Below, in pieces: positions 35,737-48,134 of a DNA stretch of 64,000 bases. The stretch is from Mucor racemosus. Taxonomy: Eukaryota > Mucoromycota > Mucoromycetes > Mucorales > Mucoraceae. The stretch spans positions 1,612,001 to 1,676,000 of the forward strand of contig JAPEHQ010000003.1 in NCBI GenBank assembly GCA_027405735.1, in the 5' to 3' direction. Made by a program: the position numbers and the translations under genes. Under the pieces are notes generated by a model. It saw only the letters and a program-made list of their open reading frames with translations, searched no databases and was not told where the DNA came from. Position 1 is the first letter of the stretch, and every line of letters starts with the position of its first letter.

Positions 35737-35941
35737 CACAAATTTATTATTTTATTATTATTATCCTCTTTATTTTCATAATTGTGTATATTCATCTAAC
35801 TCTTAAACTTACCTATAGCTAAAAATTAACATTTCATCACATTTTGTAAATATATTAATGTTATATAATTTTTTTTCGCTTTATTGATACAATAAACTAT
35901 TGACAACATTTCTTTTTTTTTCTTGTAATATGTGTATAAAT
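35737..35941. other. Convergent 3' ends of the PHD gene and NIPSNAP
   Basis: 205 bp, AT-rich, with AATAAA-like elements (for example near 35891 on the plus strand), compatible with polyadenylation of both genes. No distinct terminator structure is seen. Confidence 0.5.
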
Positions 35942-37284
35942 CTATTTCAAAGGGCTATAGTCTAATGGTTTCAAAATGAATGAATGCATGCTATCAACCA
36001 AGCGAACTATCATCGAAAAAACTGTGTCAGTATTTTATAATTCTTTTTAATTTTAACATGTGAATAAATTACCTGTTTTATACACTGTGTCAGACCATCC
36101 TTCAACCTTCCAAGCCTCTTCTCGGGTGGTTTTTCTCGTTTGCAAATCACTATCATTACAGTGTTTAGTGATTATATAATTTACGTTAATTAGCACTCTT
36201 AAACTTACGGGTACGTCCACATATGTTGAACTGTATGCAAATTACCCAATTGACTGAACCAGGCTCCGACAGGTTCACAGAATTGGCTTCTGCATTCAAG
36301 CCCCTTGCGCCTAAACGTTTAGTATTAGTATCACAAACGTAAAATGTCTTTTCCCACCAAATAATTTTTACCAATAGTATTCCCATTCAAGCAAATTTCC
36401 AGGCTATAGAGATAAGAAAAAATTAGATTAAATCTTAAACTAAAAATCATTTGAAACTAACCTTCAAATTGTATTTACGAAGTTCGTAAATACCATTTGT
36501 CGTTTGAGGAGGTGAAGTTTTCCAAAAAGAAAATTCAAGCATCATATTATTCTCACGAGAAATCAATAAAGGTCGGAGATCCTTGACAAATTGTGCATAA
36601 ACCTTTCAAAAAACATAAGATTTCAAGGCCTTTCATCTATCCAATTAACACTTACTGGATCCTTTGATAATCTTTCCATCGTTTGTTTATGGCCAGGATA
36701 TCCTTTGTATTCCCAAATATGAACTATTTATTTGATGAGTTAGTAAATTATACTTTAAAAGAATGTAAAACCATTTACCAAATGTATCAAGATCACCAAC
36801 AATCATCTCCCAACTACCGCATAAATGAACTTCATTTTCAGGATCATTAGCAATGCGAGGATAATGAGTAGACATGAGCTTAATATATTCTTCCACTTTC
36901 TCGGGTTTAACACGGTGAGCTATTATATAATAATTTAGGTTAAAATGTTTCATCACGAACCCTTTGCTCCCTTCCCCCTTAATTTTTACAAGATCACTTA
37001 CTTTGCATTTCATGAACGTATTTACCTCTTGCCAACTTTTTAGAATGAGTGGTTGTAAGCTCAGGAGCCAACACATTACCTGCACCACTCAATTCTTTAC
37101 CATATAATACAGATTTAATGAATCCTGCACTTTGTTTATTATTGGGATCAACAGGTTCATTAGCATCGTCATTCTTTGGAAAAAGGCAGTTTTTGGAAGT
37201 TGACAAGGCACGCAAAGTAATTGACTTGGTACCAATGGCTTTGATCGTATTAGAACGTAATAACCTTTGACTGATATTTAACAT
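35942..37284 (-). CDS. NIPSNAP family mitochondrial protein
   Basis: Multi-exon minus-strand gene starting MLNISQRLLRSNTIKAIGTK at 37284. The Arg/Ser-rich, acid-free N-terminus is a mitochondrial presequence. The first exon ends at 37002 (donor GTAAGT) and the next begins at 36919 with THRVKPEKVEEYIKLM. Two tandem ferredoxin-like NIPSNAP modules follow: HLCGSWEMIVGDLDTF, then HIWEYKGYPGHKQTMERLSK, then IYELRKYNLKPGNLLEW, then GAWFSQLGNLHTVQHMWTYP, DLQTRKTTREEAW and the closing FILKPLDYSPLK with stop at 35942. Animal homologues are mitochondrial and act as mitophagy receptors' ligands; the fungal role is not established. The ORFs at 36186 and 36687 are pieces of this gene read through introns. 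Confidence 0.88.
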
Positions 37285-37465
37285 TTTTGAATTTATATAA
37301 ATGAAAAGAAAAGAGAAAAGTGAAACTAATTCAAATGGGTTTTTATAATAATGAAAAAAAGGGAAAAATAAAGAGGGCATGATTTATTTCAAATATGATT
37401 GTAGCACAAACCAAGGTACTACTTCCCCCACACACAAAGTCCACATGACGTAAAGAAGGCTTGTT

Positions 37466-38253
37466 CTAATCTTGTTTTGGATCCTCTTCCATCATTGTAT
37501 CATCTTGATCGACTTCGTCTTCTGCTGTCACTGCCACTGTTTCATCTTTTACTTCTACTTCATCTTCTTTTTCAGGTTCATCTTCCTCTACTTCCTCTTC
37601 TTCTTCATCATTTTCTGCTTCGTCATCCAAAATAGTAGTGGCTTCAGCTGTAGATTTAGTAGTGGTGGTTGTGTTTTTATTAGCGTGATTAGTATCGGAT
37701 TTTGTAGTTGATTTAGTCTTTTGTTTCTTGGCAGGTGCTGGACTTGAGGCTGCTCCATCATCAATCAAATTTTCTTTACGTTTAGCTATTGCATCCTTCA
37801 ATGTCATAGTTGTTGGTATAACGTCTTCTAAAAATTCAAGTTGATCTGATTCTTTAACTGTACTAGCTATAATAAATATATTAGGAAACCAATTCAAATT
37901 TCTAAAGAAAATGTCATGTAAACGAACCCAAATCTTTATAATAAACTGTTTTTCTTTTTTCTTTTCTGGCTTTTGAGAATGCTTCAGTTACAAGATATTC
38001 CATAAATAATTCCTAACTCAATCGCATTAAAAGAATTGAAACATTATGTTAGTTCTAATATCAAATTTACAGTGGCATAAGCAATACAGAAAGTTGCTTC
38101 AGCGTTGATGAGTGATACATCTTTGTCTTCTTTAATAACGCGCTTTATTCTAGCTAAAGGCAACATGGTTGTGCCTGGTGTTCTTTCAGGAACATGCTTG
38201 CTTGATGATTTGGGAGTTTCTTGGCTGATATCAATTGGTGTACTGCTGGACAT
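37466..38253 (-). CDS. DPB3: Histone-fold protein, Dpb3/CHRAC-type DNA polymerase epsilon accessory subunit (222 aa)
   Basis: Three exons: 38253-38071, 38012-37928, 37866-37466. The histone fold (residues about 25-110) reads MLPLARIKRVIKEDKDVSLI, NAEATFCIAYATELFMEYLV, KEKRKTVYYKDL, then VKESDQLEFLEDVIP. This matches the CBF/NF-Y/archaeal-histone type found in Dpb3, POLE4 and CHRAC subunits. The C-terminus is long, with basic (AKKQKTKS) and extremely acidic runs (EEEEEVEEDEPEKEDEVEV), as in fungal Dpb3. The second intron has a GTTCGT donor. An upstream in-frame ATG at 38277 would add eight residues. The gene ends 181 bp upstream of the NIPSNAP start on the same strand. Confidence 0.8.
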
Positions 38254-38277
38254 ATTGGTTGAAGCAAAGAGATACAA

Positions 38278-38604
38278 TATTTTTTTTTCAAAAAAAAAAT
38301 GTTTTCTAAATCAACATTTATGGAATGAATCGTGAATGGTGACTGTTGAGGATGCAACAAATGCAGCCTATTGTGCTTGAAGATCATTAAAATAGAGGTA
38401 AATAGGCAAGATACAAAAGAGCTATGATTTATATCAATAAAGATAGCATCGTTGCTCTGAAAAAGTACACTGAATTCACTAGAAACCGCCAAATCGATTC
38501 GTTTTTTTAGCCAATATAGAATGCCTATCAAGATCATCTTTAAGATTGTATAAAAGGCACATTTCAACTACTTGTAGCTACACTCTCCAATAGAATTGCT
38601 ACAT
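38278..38604. other. Upstream region of the Dpb3-like gene
   Basis: AT-rich, no gene seen; merges into the diffuse left edge of repeat A copy 2. Confidence 0.5.
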
Positions 38605-40395
38605 ATGAGTTGGTTGCATTATGCTAACTACTTCTAAATTTATTTCATATCTCATGAAAGGCTCAAAAACACGTAAAATCTACTGCTTTTTCCTTGAAAA
38701 CTGGGTCTCACTTTTCAACCCTGCTCTACTATTTTTTTCACTAAATAACACCAAGAAAAAATTATATGCCAATGTACCTGAGATGTTCAGCTTTAATCCA
38801 AAAACGAGTTTCCAGAAATATCCTACTTTTTGCAGTTGGTATTAATTTTTGAGTGCTAAGGTTTCAGATTTTTTACGCGTATTTTACTGCTAATGGATTG
38901 AAAACTTTGAGGCTTCATATCTCCAGAAAACATTAAGCTATACTAACACTTTTTAATAATAAAATTTACTTGTTTTGAAGCGCTCTATAACATATGTTAA
39001 TACAAAAAAATTCTGAGCACTTTTATTTTTTTCATTTTTTTGGGCATTTCTATAGTAGGTTTCAAAATATTGGTTAAATTGAGCAACATTTTTTCTGCAT
39101 TCATGTCATCCAGCTCGTTGCTCTCTCTCAGATTCAATTTAGAGTTTTTCAAAAAATTGATTTTTCGTGGAGATATCCTCAAAAATGTGTACAAAAAGGT
39201 ACCTCCATTTCTGGCGTCCATTTTCCCCTTGTATACCCTCATCCCAAATTCTGAAACAGAAAAAAAATTGGACAAAAATGTTGCTTTCTCTACGAATAAT
39301 GCAGCTAGAAGATTTTGCAATAGCTCAATCAATAGATAATTTTTTTGCGCATCATTTTAGTTTACTATATTTTAAATATGCATTTAAAAAGTGACGTATA
39401 TCTTCAAAAAAACTCCAAAATTTCAATTGTATTTTGCGCAAAATTTTACGTGAAAAAGTTTTTCAAATTTTATATAGATGGATGCAGAATTTAAAATTGT
39501 ACAAAAACCATTTAATACGCTAGGTCTACTTACTTTGCAGTTCATGAGCATTTAAACAATTTTGTTTTTGAATCATTTTTGATCGTTTTTTTCGAATTGA
39601 TTTTGGAGCCCCGTTACTATAGGATTTAAGCTGTGATAAGAACTATTATTTTGATTATCTCGACGAAAAATCAATATTTTTTGCTGCAACAAAAAATACA
39701 GAGTAACTTAGAGTTGGATCTATCTTTAGAAGACAAAAAATCAATACCTCAATTTAGATGCTCAATTTTGATCAATGTCTGGCCAGTGGGCTTATATTCT
39801 GGTATTAATATTTTTATTTTCCGAGAAACATCAATGGTATATGGGGTAAAGATACATGTTACTTAAAAGTTTATGTGATTCAATTCAATATTAGGCAAAA
39901 ACTTTCGGAAACCATTTAAAAATCACCTGAAGAAGCCTACTTTTTACAACCATAAAAAACCAATAACAAAACCCTATCTCAGCGAGTTTCGATCCTACTT
40001 ACTTCCAACTTTACATGAGAGTAGGGACACAACGTCGATATGTTGTTCTCAAGGAGCAACATTCACATCCTACTGTTTATTGGGAAAACCATCGCCAAAT
40101 TGCACCTATAGCTTACTGCGCAAATGTAATGAAACAAAACTTTAATATGATCTTCTTTATGAATACTGATTGAAGTAAGCTGCCGCTTTTCATGGATATA
40201 GATATGAATAGGTACCGCCAATATTTTAGATACCGGCTTCCATGGGTCATTGTGCATTTGATAAGTTTGAGCAACAAGTTGGGTATCTGCTATTTACGCC
40301 TACTAAGGCAGTAATAACCTCACAATTTCTCGATGAATAGGAATCCAGATAACCTCCCATTGTAATGCCAGGCACTTCTGGCGTCGACAAATAGT
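38605..40395 (+). repeat. Dispersed repeat A, copy 2 (left flank of X copy 2)
   Basis: Collinear with 7870-9735 including the ACTGGGTCTCAC block (38700), GATATCCTCAAAAATGTG (about 39171) and the junction block with CCATTGTAATG (about 40357). It is continuous with repeat X at about 40400. Confidence 0.85.
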
Positions 40396-40929
40396 GTGGA
40401 GTATGTACAAATTTATCCATTATATTGATCTCCATTTCATCTGCTTCTCAATTAAAGTACAGCTGGCATGAATAGACATTACACTACTACTAAATGATAT
40501 ATGCTGATTCATACTAACATAAATTTTCTACTTAGCTTCAATGCTAGCAACTTATAGTTAAAGACCAATCAACATAATGTGGATCTAATCATACCATTAT
40601 AATTAAGGACCCATGAACTCAATGAATACACCGATTGGTTACTATCAAGATTTATATCTGACAAGGGGTATTATTGGCTATGTATGGACCTAGGTATGCT
40701 TATCTAATCTCTCTGATAAAAACTATATAAAAGGACATTTAGTTATTACAAAAGTCCTCAAGTAGAATTCAACTTGATGATAATAAAACCCTAATGTTAT
40801 CTAGTCGAATTCCTATTATTTTTTTTTTATACTTTTTTCCGTGAATATCTCCACCTATTCCACACAAATGTTTTTGCACAATATTGCACTACGGACGACC
40901 TGTGCTGCACAAGATGATATTGTTGTGCC

Positions 40930-41170
40930 CACTGAATATGGCTAAAAAGATAACAAGATGCACATGGGCATAACAAAAGAAACTGTACATGAGCACAACG
41001 CTAAGCCTGTATGTGCAGAATTATAGATTCTGTCCATGTGCATCATGATGACATTAATCCCATGTGTACATAATAGTAAAGTTGCCCATAAGCATATCCT
41101 CCTTATCGTTATTTGTGCATAATAATAAAATCTGACCATGAGCATAATGAGCCGATCGTATGGGCACAAA
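40930..41170. repeat. Degenerate ~24-bp repeat array, second copy
   Basis: Same array as 14540-14770: CACATGGGCATAAC, TACATGAGCACAAC, TATGTGCAGAAT, CATGTGTACATAAT, TTTGTGCATAAT, CATGAGCATAAT in the same order, diverged at scattered positions. Confidence 0.7.
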
Positions 41171-41899
41171 TTGTTCTGTGAATGATCATCGTGCCGTTTT
41201 CAAAATCCCATTGCGTTTTTTTTTTACTGGAATGGGGTTTTAGATTACATTTGCTTTTATTATTAATATAGATTATTGACAATACAATTCAATACATTGT
41301 TGATGTAGAGAAATATATGCAACAGTCAATATATTTACGATTATCATCATTTGTAAATATGTTTATAGCTATAATGTTTACAGCAACAATGGTTTTTGCT
41401 CAAGCATAAACGTAAATAACAATTAATGCTTAAATTTATATGCAAGCCAAATCTAATATTGTAAATGTTACTTTATCACCACACATAAAGTTCAAACAAA
41501 TTAACCTTCTTTAAACTTACTATTTTAGTTTACGATTGTCAGCTGTAAAAAGATTTGTTTTCAAGCATATAGCAGCTACAATCAAAACTATGGTTATTAG
41601 ACAAAACATTAGATTATTATTTTTTTATTTCTGTTTCTACATATACCATTTAAAATTTTATTATTTTTCTGGAACATTTCGTGGGTTTGTAGCCAGTTCT
41701 AGCTTTTCATCGAGTAGATATAAATATCATGGCCTTCGATTTGATCTGGTAATCATCAAGAAATACGTCCAACAATACAGTAGCAAATAATGATATTTAA
41801 TCTTACAATGCGATTACAAAATAAAAATATCAGTCTCTAATATTGACTGCTACCTATATTAAACATATTAGTCCCTTATGTTAGCATGCGTATTCAGAT

Positions 41900-42628
41900 T
41901 GCAGTAAATTACGATGTTAATTTACTAAAATAAAAAAAATATAAAAATAAAAGCAGTAGAAATACAATTATAATCAGCTAAAGTTTTTATTACAAAAGAT
42001 TTCTGAAGAGTTAAAATAATTGAAAAGTATGAGGGTATTTATAGTGATTTAGAGAACTTGGATACCATCAGACTTGACTGGATGTATATTTAGTAATCTT
42101 CCAGTTTTGAGTACATTGTTATTGATTTGATATTTTAAGGGGTAAATTGTATAGAGCATTGACCATAAGGGATTGTATGTCAAGTGTGACAATATCGACC
42201 TTTTGGGAAATGGTTGTTTTTGTTTATTTCTGTTATATCTATTTTATGTAACCTTGATTTTTTAAGGGGTAGTTTTTATGTGCTTGAATCTTATTTATAT
42301 TGATAGTGCAACTACGATATAGATGAGTAGTTGACTAAATTGATATCTTTGTTTATTATCATTATTGATTTGGATAGAATCCTGTTTTGATATATATGTC
42401 ATTTGTGTAATTGATTGCGCCGTGATCAAGGGTGCTATCATCTACACGACATGTATGGTTCAAAAAGGGTATTTCATATTTTTAGCATGCGTTTGTTATT
42501 GTGTTCAATTGAAGCGTTTGTTTATTATCGTTGTTCACATTTCAAGTGGCATCATATTTCATGAGCGACACTTGAAATTTAGGTTGTTTTTATTTTATCA
42601 AGCGTTTTTAGTATGTAATTCCACTGCA
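41900..42628. mobile_element. Solo LTR 1 (729 bp), TSD CAGAT/CAGAT
   Basis: Begins TGCAGTAAATTACG and ends AATTCCACTGCA, so it has TG...CA termini inside a 6-bp inverted repeat (TGCAGT/ACTGCA). It is flanked by CAGAT at 41895-41899 and 42629-42633. The uninterrupted target GTATTCAGATAAAATAA exists at 15480 and 22892, confirming a 5-bp target duplication typical of LTR retrotransposons. No internal retroelement sequence remains. Confidence 0.93.
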
Positions 42629-44166
42629 CAGATAAAATAAAAAAATAGTAGCTTGATAATAGTCTGATATGCCTTATCAAACGGTGAATAATATCCTTGA
42701 ATATGAAAACAAAAAGAGAGAGACAAAACACGTAGAAAAGAATTTTCAAGGCTTTACATTATTTAGCGCAATTAAAATCCTGCTAAATAATTGTACATGT
42801 CAGTCAATGTAACAGCAGCATTACAGCGCATGAACCATACACTAAACAGAATAGGCAATATCTGTTATAATAGGAACATGCATTTTTCTACCGGAAAACC
42901 CGTCTGTCATATCATACATTCATTAACAAATCGCAAAAGCGAGCCCGTAGAACAACGCAATAATTGAGTATAGCAAGATCGAACGACTAAATCTTTCATA
43001 CTATGGTATATATGTAAGTTTTAAATAAAAAAAAGTTTTTCTTAAACTTTTCTTATATCTAACCACGTATAGTCTGAAAATTCAGTTTTTTTAGCGGACA
43101 TTTTTGGGGACTCATTTTACCCTTACCAACACATGATTTTTATAAAAAAACAGAAAAATCAAATTTTGATACCAAAATCGACGTTTAAATATACTACATT
43201 GTGAGAGAAAATTGTAGCTATAACTAATACGCATCATAGTATCAATGCTTAGTATTAAATGTTAAATAATAAAACTTTGCATTTTTGGCCCAAAAACGGT
43301 TTTTTGATTAAAGGATTTTCATATAATATTTTGCAATAAAAATGTTTGTTATTTTTTATTGAGCAAATAGAGCGCTAAATGTTGTATATGTATATATTTT
43401 TTGTTTTTATAATTGGTAGTATAATTAACTCTAGATTTGCAAAATCAGAAAAAAAAAATTAAAAAATGTCAAAATTGATGATCTGGACAAAAATAATTTT
43501 CTAAATTAATATTCCGCTTAAAAGCCTTGTGAGTCTTAAAAATAAGTGATTTTATAATACCTCAGAACTTTTTCAAGAACTTACGATGCTGTACCCATTT
43601 GATTCAAGCTTACTACTGTAAATCTTTATACATGTTAATATTTTGTGATAAGTTTATTTGATGATAATATAGTCTTACTTTATAATTCTCGCGTTATAGA
43701 TAATTACATTATGTTTTAGCCTTACCTCTTCAACATCATAAACATAAACATGGTCATCACTGAAACCTATTGCCGCCTTTTTACTCTCTTTGTCCCAAGC
43801 CAATTTATTCAGTGCTTTACCAGAACCAACTTAAGTACTTACAAATGGTTCCTCGGTATTTTCATCCAAATTTCATAAAGTAAATTGACTGGTTCCATCT
43901 ACAGTATACAATAGTATGAAACTTATAATTTGCCCTCCTTATGATAAATGCCGCCAATCTAAAATCAGAAACATACCATTGTCGTCATTGTTACAATCTA
44001 TGAAAAGCTTGATTTTAAATAATACAGCTATTAAATAAAAAACAAGATTATACTAATAGCATATTGTGAGTATTCCAAATCTAAGTGAGTTTGATAAAGT
44101 ATGGCTTTTAAACCCCTTTTAAAAACCCTGAGGGAAACACAACATCTTGGTCCTGTAATTTCTACC
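42629..44166 (+). repeat. Tandem-duplicated X segment, unit S1 (1538 bp)
   Basis: The X interval from CAGATAAAATAA to TTTCTACC. It appears identical, at equal length, to S2 (44895-46432) wherever I compared them. It contains the dynein fragment at 43690-43990 (minus strand). Confidence 0.9.
43690..43990 (-). pseudogene. Dynein intermediate chain fragment in S1
   Basis: Minus-strand remnants of the captured WD40 piece (ALNKLAWDKES, then VYVYDVEE and GTAAGG donor) with a deletion/stop around 43830. Broken. Confidence 0.55.
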
Positions 44167-44894
44167 TGCAGTAAATTACGATGTTAATTTACTAAAATAA
44201 AAAAATATAAAAATAAAAGCAGTAGAAATACAATTATAATCAGCTAAAGTTTTTATTACAAAAGATTTTCTCAAGAGTTAAAATAATTGAAAAGTATGAG
44301 GGTATTTATAGTGATTTGGAGAACTTGGATACCATCAGACTTGAATGGATGTATGTTTAGTAATCTTCCAGTTTTGAGTACATTGTTATTGATTTGATAT
44401 TTTAAGGGGTAAATTGTATAGAGCATTGACCATAAGGGATTGTATGTCAAGTGTGACAATATCGACCTTTTGGGAAATGGTTGTTTTTGTTTATTTCTGT
44501 TATATCTATTTTATGTAACCTTGATTTTTAAGGGGTAATTTTTATATGCTTGAATCTTATTTATATTGATAGTGCAACTACGATATAGATGAGTAGTTGA
44601 CTAAATTGATATCTTTGTTTATTATCATTATTGATTTGGATAGAATCCTGTTTTGATATATATGTCATTTGTGTAATTGATTGCGCCGTGATCAAGGGTG
44701 CTATCATCTACACGACATGTATGGTTCAAAAAAGGTATTTCATATTTTTAGCATGCGTTTGTTATTGTGTTCAATTGAAGCGTTTGTTTATTATCGTTGT
44801 TCACATTTCAAGTGGCATCATATTTTATGAGCGACACTTGAAATTTAGGTTGTTTTTATTTTATCAAGCGTTTTTAGTATGTAATTCCACTGCA
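44167..44894. mobile_element. Solo LTR 2 (728 bp), mismatched flanks CTACC/CAGAT
   Basis: Same family and ends as LTR 1. Left flank is CTACC (44162-44166) and right flank CAGAT (44895-44899), so it carries one half of each neighbour's target duplication. Its 5' about 655 bp agree with LTR 3 at every difference I found, while its last part (poly-T pattern near 44850) agrees with LTR 1. It is therefore a recombinant LTR. Confidence 0.92.
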
Positions 44895-46432
44895 CAGATA
44901 AAATAAAAAAATAGTAGCTTGATAATAGTCTGATATGCCTTATCAAACGGTGAATAATATCCTTGAATATGAAAACAAAAAGAGAGAGACAAAACACGTA
45001 GAAAAGAATTTTCAAGGCTTTACATTATTTAGCGCAATTAAAATCCTGCTAAATAATTGTACATGTCAGTCAATGTAACAGCAGCATTACAGCGCATGAA
45101 CCATACACTAAACAGAATAGGCAATATCTGTTATAATAGGAACATGCATTTTTCTACCGGAAAACCCGTCTGTCATATCATACATTCATTAACAAATCGC
45201 AAAAGCGAGCCCGTAGAACAACGCAATAATTGAGTATAGCAAGATCGAACGACTAAATCTTTCATACTATGGTATATATGTAAGTTTTAAATAAAAAAAA
45301 GTTTTTCTTAAACTTTTCTTATATCTAACCACGTATAGTCTGAAAATTCAGTTTTTTTAGCGGACATTTTTGGGGACTCATTTTACCCTTACCAACACAT
45401 GATTTTTATAAAAAAACAGAAAAATCAAATTTTGATACCAAAATCGACGTTTAAATATACTACATTGTGAGAGAAAATTGTAGCTATAACTAATACGCAT
45501 CATAGTATCAATGCTTAGTATTAAATGTTAAATAATAAAACTTTGCATTTTTGGCCCAAAAACGGTTTTTTGATTAAAGGATTTTCATATAATATTTTGC
45601 AATAAAAATGTTTGTTATTTTTTATTGAGCAAATAGAGCGCTAAATGTTGTATATGTATATATTTTTTGTTTTTATAATTGGTAGTATAATTAACTCTAG
45701 ATTTGCAAAATCAGAAAAAAAAAATTAAAAAATGTCAAAATTGATGATCTGGACAAAAATAATTTTCTAAATTAATATTCCGCTTAAAAGCCTTGTGAGT
45801 CTTAAAAATAAGTGATTTTATAATACCTCAGAACTTTTTCAAGAACTTACGATGCTGTACCCATTTGATTCAAGCTTACTACTGTAAATCTTTATACATG
45901 TTAATATTTTGTGATAAGTTTATTTGATGATAATATAGTCTTACTTTATAATTCTCGCGTTATAGATAATTACATTATGTTTTAGCCTTACCTCTTCAAC
46001 ATCATAAACATAAACATGGTCATCACTGAAACCTATTGCCGCCTTTTTACTCTCTTTGTCCCAAGCCAATTTATTCAGTGCTTTACCAGAACCAACTTAA
46101 GTACTTACAAATGGTTCCTCGGTATTTTCATCCAAATTTCATAAAGTAAATTGACTGGTTCCATCTACAGTATACAATAGTATGAAACTTATAATTTGCC
46201 CTCCTTATGATAAATGCCGCCAATCTAAAATCAGAAACATACCATTGTCGTCATTGTTACAATCTATGAAAAGCTTGATTTTAAATAATACAGCTATTAA
46301 ATAAAAAACAAGATTATACTAATAGCATATTGTGAGTATTCCAAATCTAAGTGAGTTTGATAAAGTATGGCTTTTAAACCCCTTTTAAAAACCCTGAGGG
46401 AAACACAACATCTTGGTCCTGTAATTTCTACC
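44895..46432 (+). repeat. Tandem-duplicated X segment, unit S2 (1538 bp)
   Basis: Second copy of S, offset 2266 bp from S1, ending again in CTACC. Its dynein fragment is at about 45955-46255 (minus strand). Confidence 0.9.
45955..46255 (-). pseudogene. Dynein intermediate chain fragment in S2
   Basis: Duplicate of 43690-43990, with the same lesions. Confidence 0.55.
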
Positions 46433-47160
46433 TGCAGTAAATTACGATGTTAATTTACTAAAATAAAAAAATATAAAAATAAAAGCAGTAGAAATACAAT
46501 TATAATCAGCTAAAGTTTTTATTACAAAAGATTTTCTCAAGAGTTAAAATAATTGAAAAGTATGAGGGTATTTATAGTGATTTGGAGAACTTGGATACCA
46601 TCAGACTTGAATGGATGTATGTTTAGTAATCTTCCAGTTTTGAGTACATTGTTATTGATTTGATATTTTAAGGGGTAAATTGTATAGAGCATTGACCATA
46701 AGGGATTGTATGTCAAGTGTGACAATATCGACCTTTTGGGAAATGGTTGTTTTTGTTTATTTCTGTTATATCTATTTTATGTAACCTTGATTTTTAAGGG
46801 GTAATTTTTATATGCTTGAATCTTATTTATATTGATAGTGCAACTACGATATAGATGAGTAGTTGACTAAATTGATATCTTTGTTTATTATCATTATTGA
46901 TTTGGATAGAATCCTGTTTTGATATATATGTCATTTGTGTAATTGATTGCGCCGTGATCAAGGGTGCTATCATCTACACGACATGTATGGTTCAAAAAAG
47001 GTATTTCATATTTTTAGCATGCGTTTGTTATTGTGTTCAATTGAAGCGTTTGTTTATTATCGTTGTTCACATTTCAAGTGGCATCATATTTTATGAGCGA
47101 CACTTGAAATTTAGGTTGTTTTATTTTTATCAAGCGTTTTTAGTATGTAATTCCACTGCA
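46433..47160. mobile_element. Solo LTR 3 (728 bp), TSD CTACC/CTACC
   Basis: Same ends as LTR 1 and 2. Flanked by CTACC at 46428-46432 and 47161-47165. The empty site is seen in the right X arm at about 24430 (TTTCTATCCATCAAAA), consistent with a 5-bp duplication. Confidence 0.93.
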
Positions 47161-48134
47161 CTACCCATCAAAATGTTGCGATTTCCATTACACAATGAAT
47201 GCACCACCTTTTATCAGTCTTGACCTCGATGTACATTGGGTGTCAGTCTTTTACCAGTTGTGTTTTCTCTCATTCATTAATATTCAGTCATATTAAACGA
47301 TGCTTTGTAATATTGCCAAAAAAAAAGAATAAATGCTTCAAGAAGTGTCTGCATATCAAATTATGCGATTTAGTTGCAGTGATTGTACTTAACTATGCTT
47401 TTTGAACCTATTGATGTTAATCAGAATAACTAATACCTTCATTCAAAAGTAAGCTTTGCTTTATACATTTACATTCACCAATTTTTCTGCTGTTAGATAT
47501 CGACTTTCTACCAAAATGCATTGATTATAACGTATATGATGGAATAAAATGACTAAGTCTTGGATGCTTTTTTTGTTCGAAAAAATATTATAGCGTGCCC
47601 TAACATTAACAATTAATAATTCGTTTCCAAATAAACAATAGGAAAAACATGTACTTGTACCTGCTTCTTGATTTCCGTTTATAAAAAACATTGGTCTTTT
47701 TTGTTGTTGTTTTAAACGTAAATAAAAGAGGTGAGGAAAGAGTAGGGAAGAAAAAAGATTTTGTGCGTTATAAACAGGAATTTACAAAGACATAAATACT
47801 TTTAGTGTTACCAAACAGGTTGTTGTCGTTGTTCCCATTTAGTCCCCCAAAGAAGAAAATGGGCAGAATTCTTTCAAACTCCAAATTTGAAATTAATATA
47901 TCTCGTCAATAAGGCAATTCTGTTGAATTAGAGTAACTCACATCTGCTTTAAACCATTCAAATTACCTTCGTTATTAATTATGTTATAATTGATATACTT
48001 TAATAAATTGACTTAGAAACCTTGATCTCATTGCTCTGCTCATCTGGACAAAAAGGTCTGCACAAAATTTTTTATTCTGCTCATCTGTGCAGATCATTAT
48101 GCCCATGGGAAGCATAATAGTTCGGCCGTAGTGT

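Larger units (their letters stand above)
40396..48134 (+). repeat. Repeat X, copy 2 (with segment C, three solo LTRs and a tandem duplication)
   Basis: Same order as the right arm at 22439-26435. It is longer at the left (40405-40490, also present at 14400-14484), retains segment C (40870-41815), and is interrupted by LTRs at 41900, 44167 and 46433. It ends at TTCGGCCGTAG (48122). No complete gene is present in it. Confidence 0.85.

Noticed and set aside
37472..37711. Hydrophobic 79-codon plus-strand frame (Phe/Ile-rich)
   Set aside because: Antisense of the acidic tail of the Dpb3-like gene.
42365..47223. Reading frames of 91-108 codons repeated in the three LTRs (starting MIWIESCFDIYVICVIDCA)
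   Set aside because: They lie entirely within solo LTRs of recent common origin, so their similarity reflects duplication, not selection; composition is hydrophobic with no domain and LTR 3 alters the end by a frame change.
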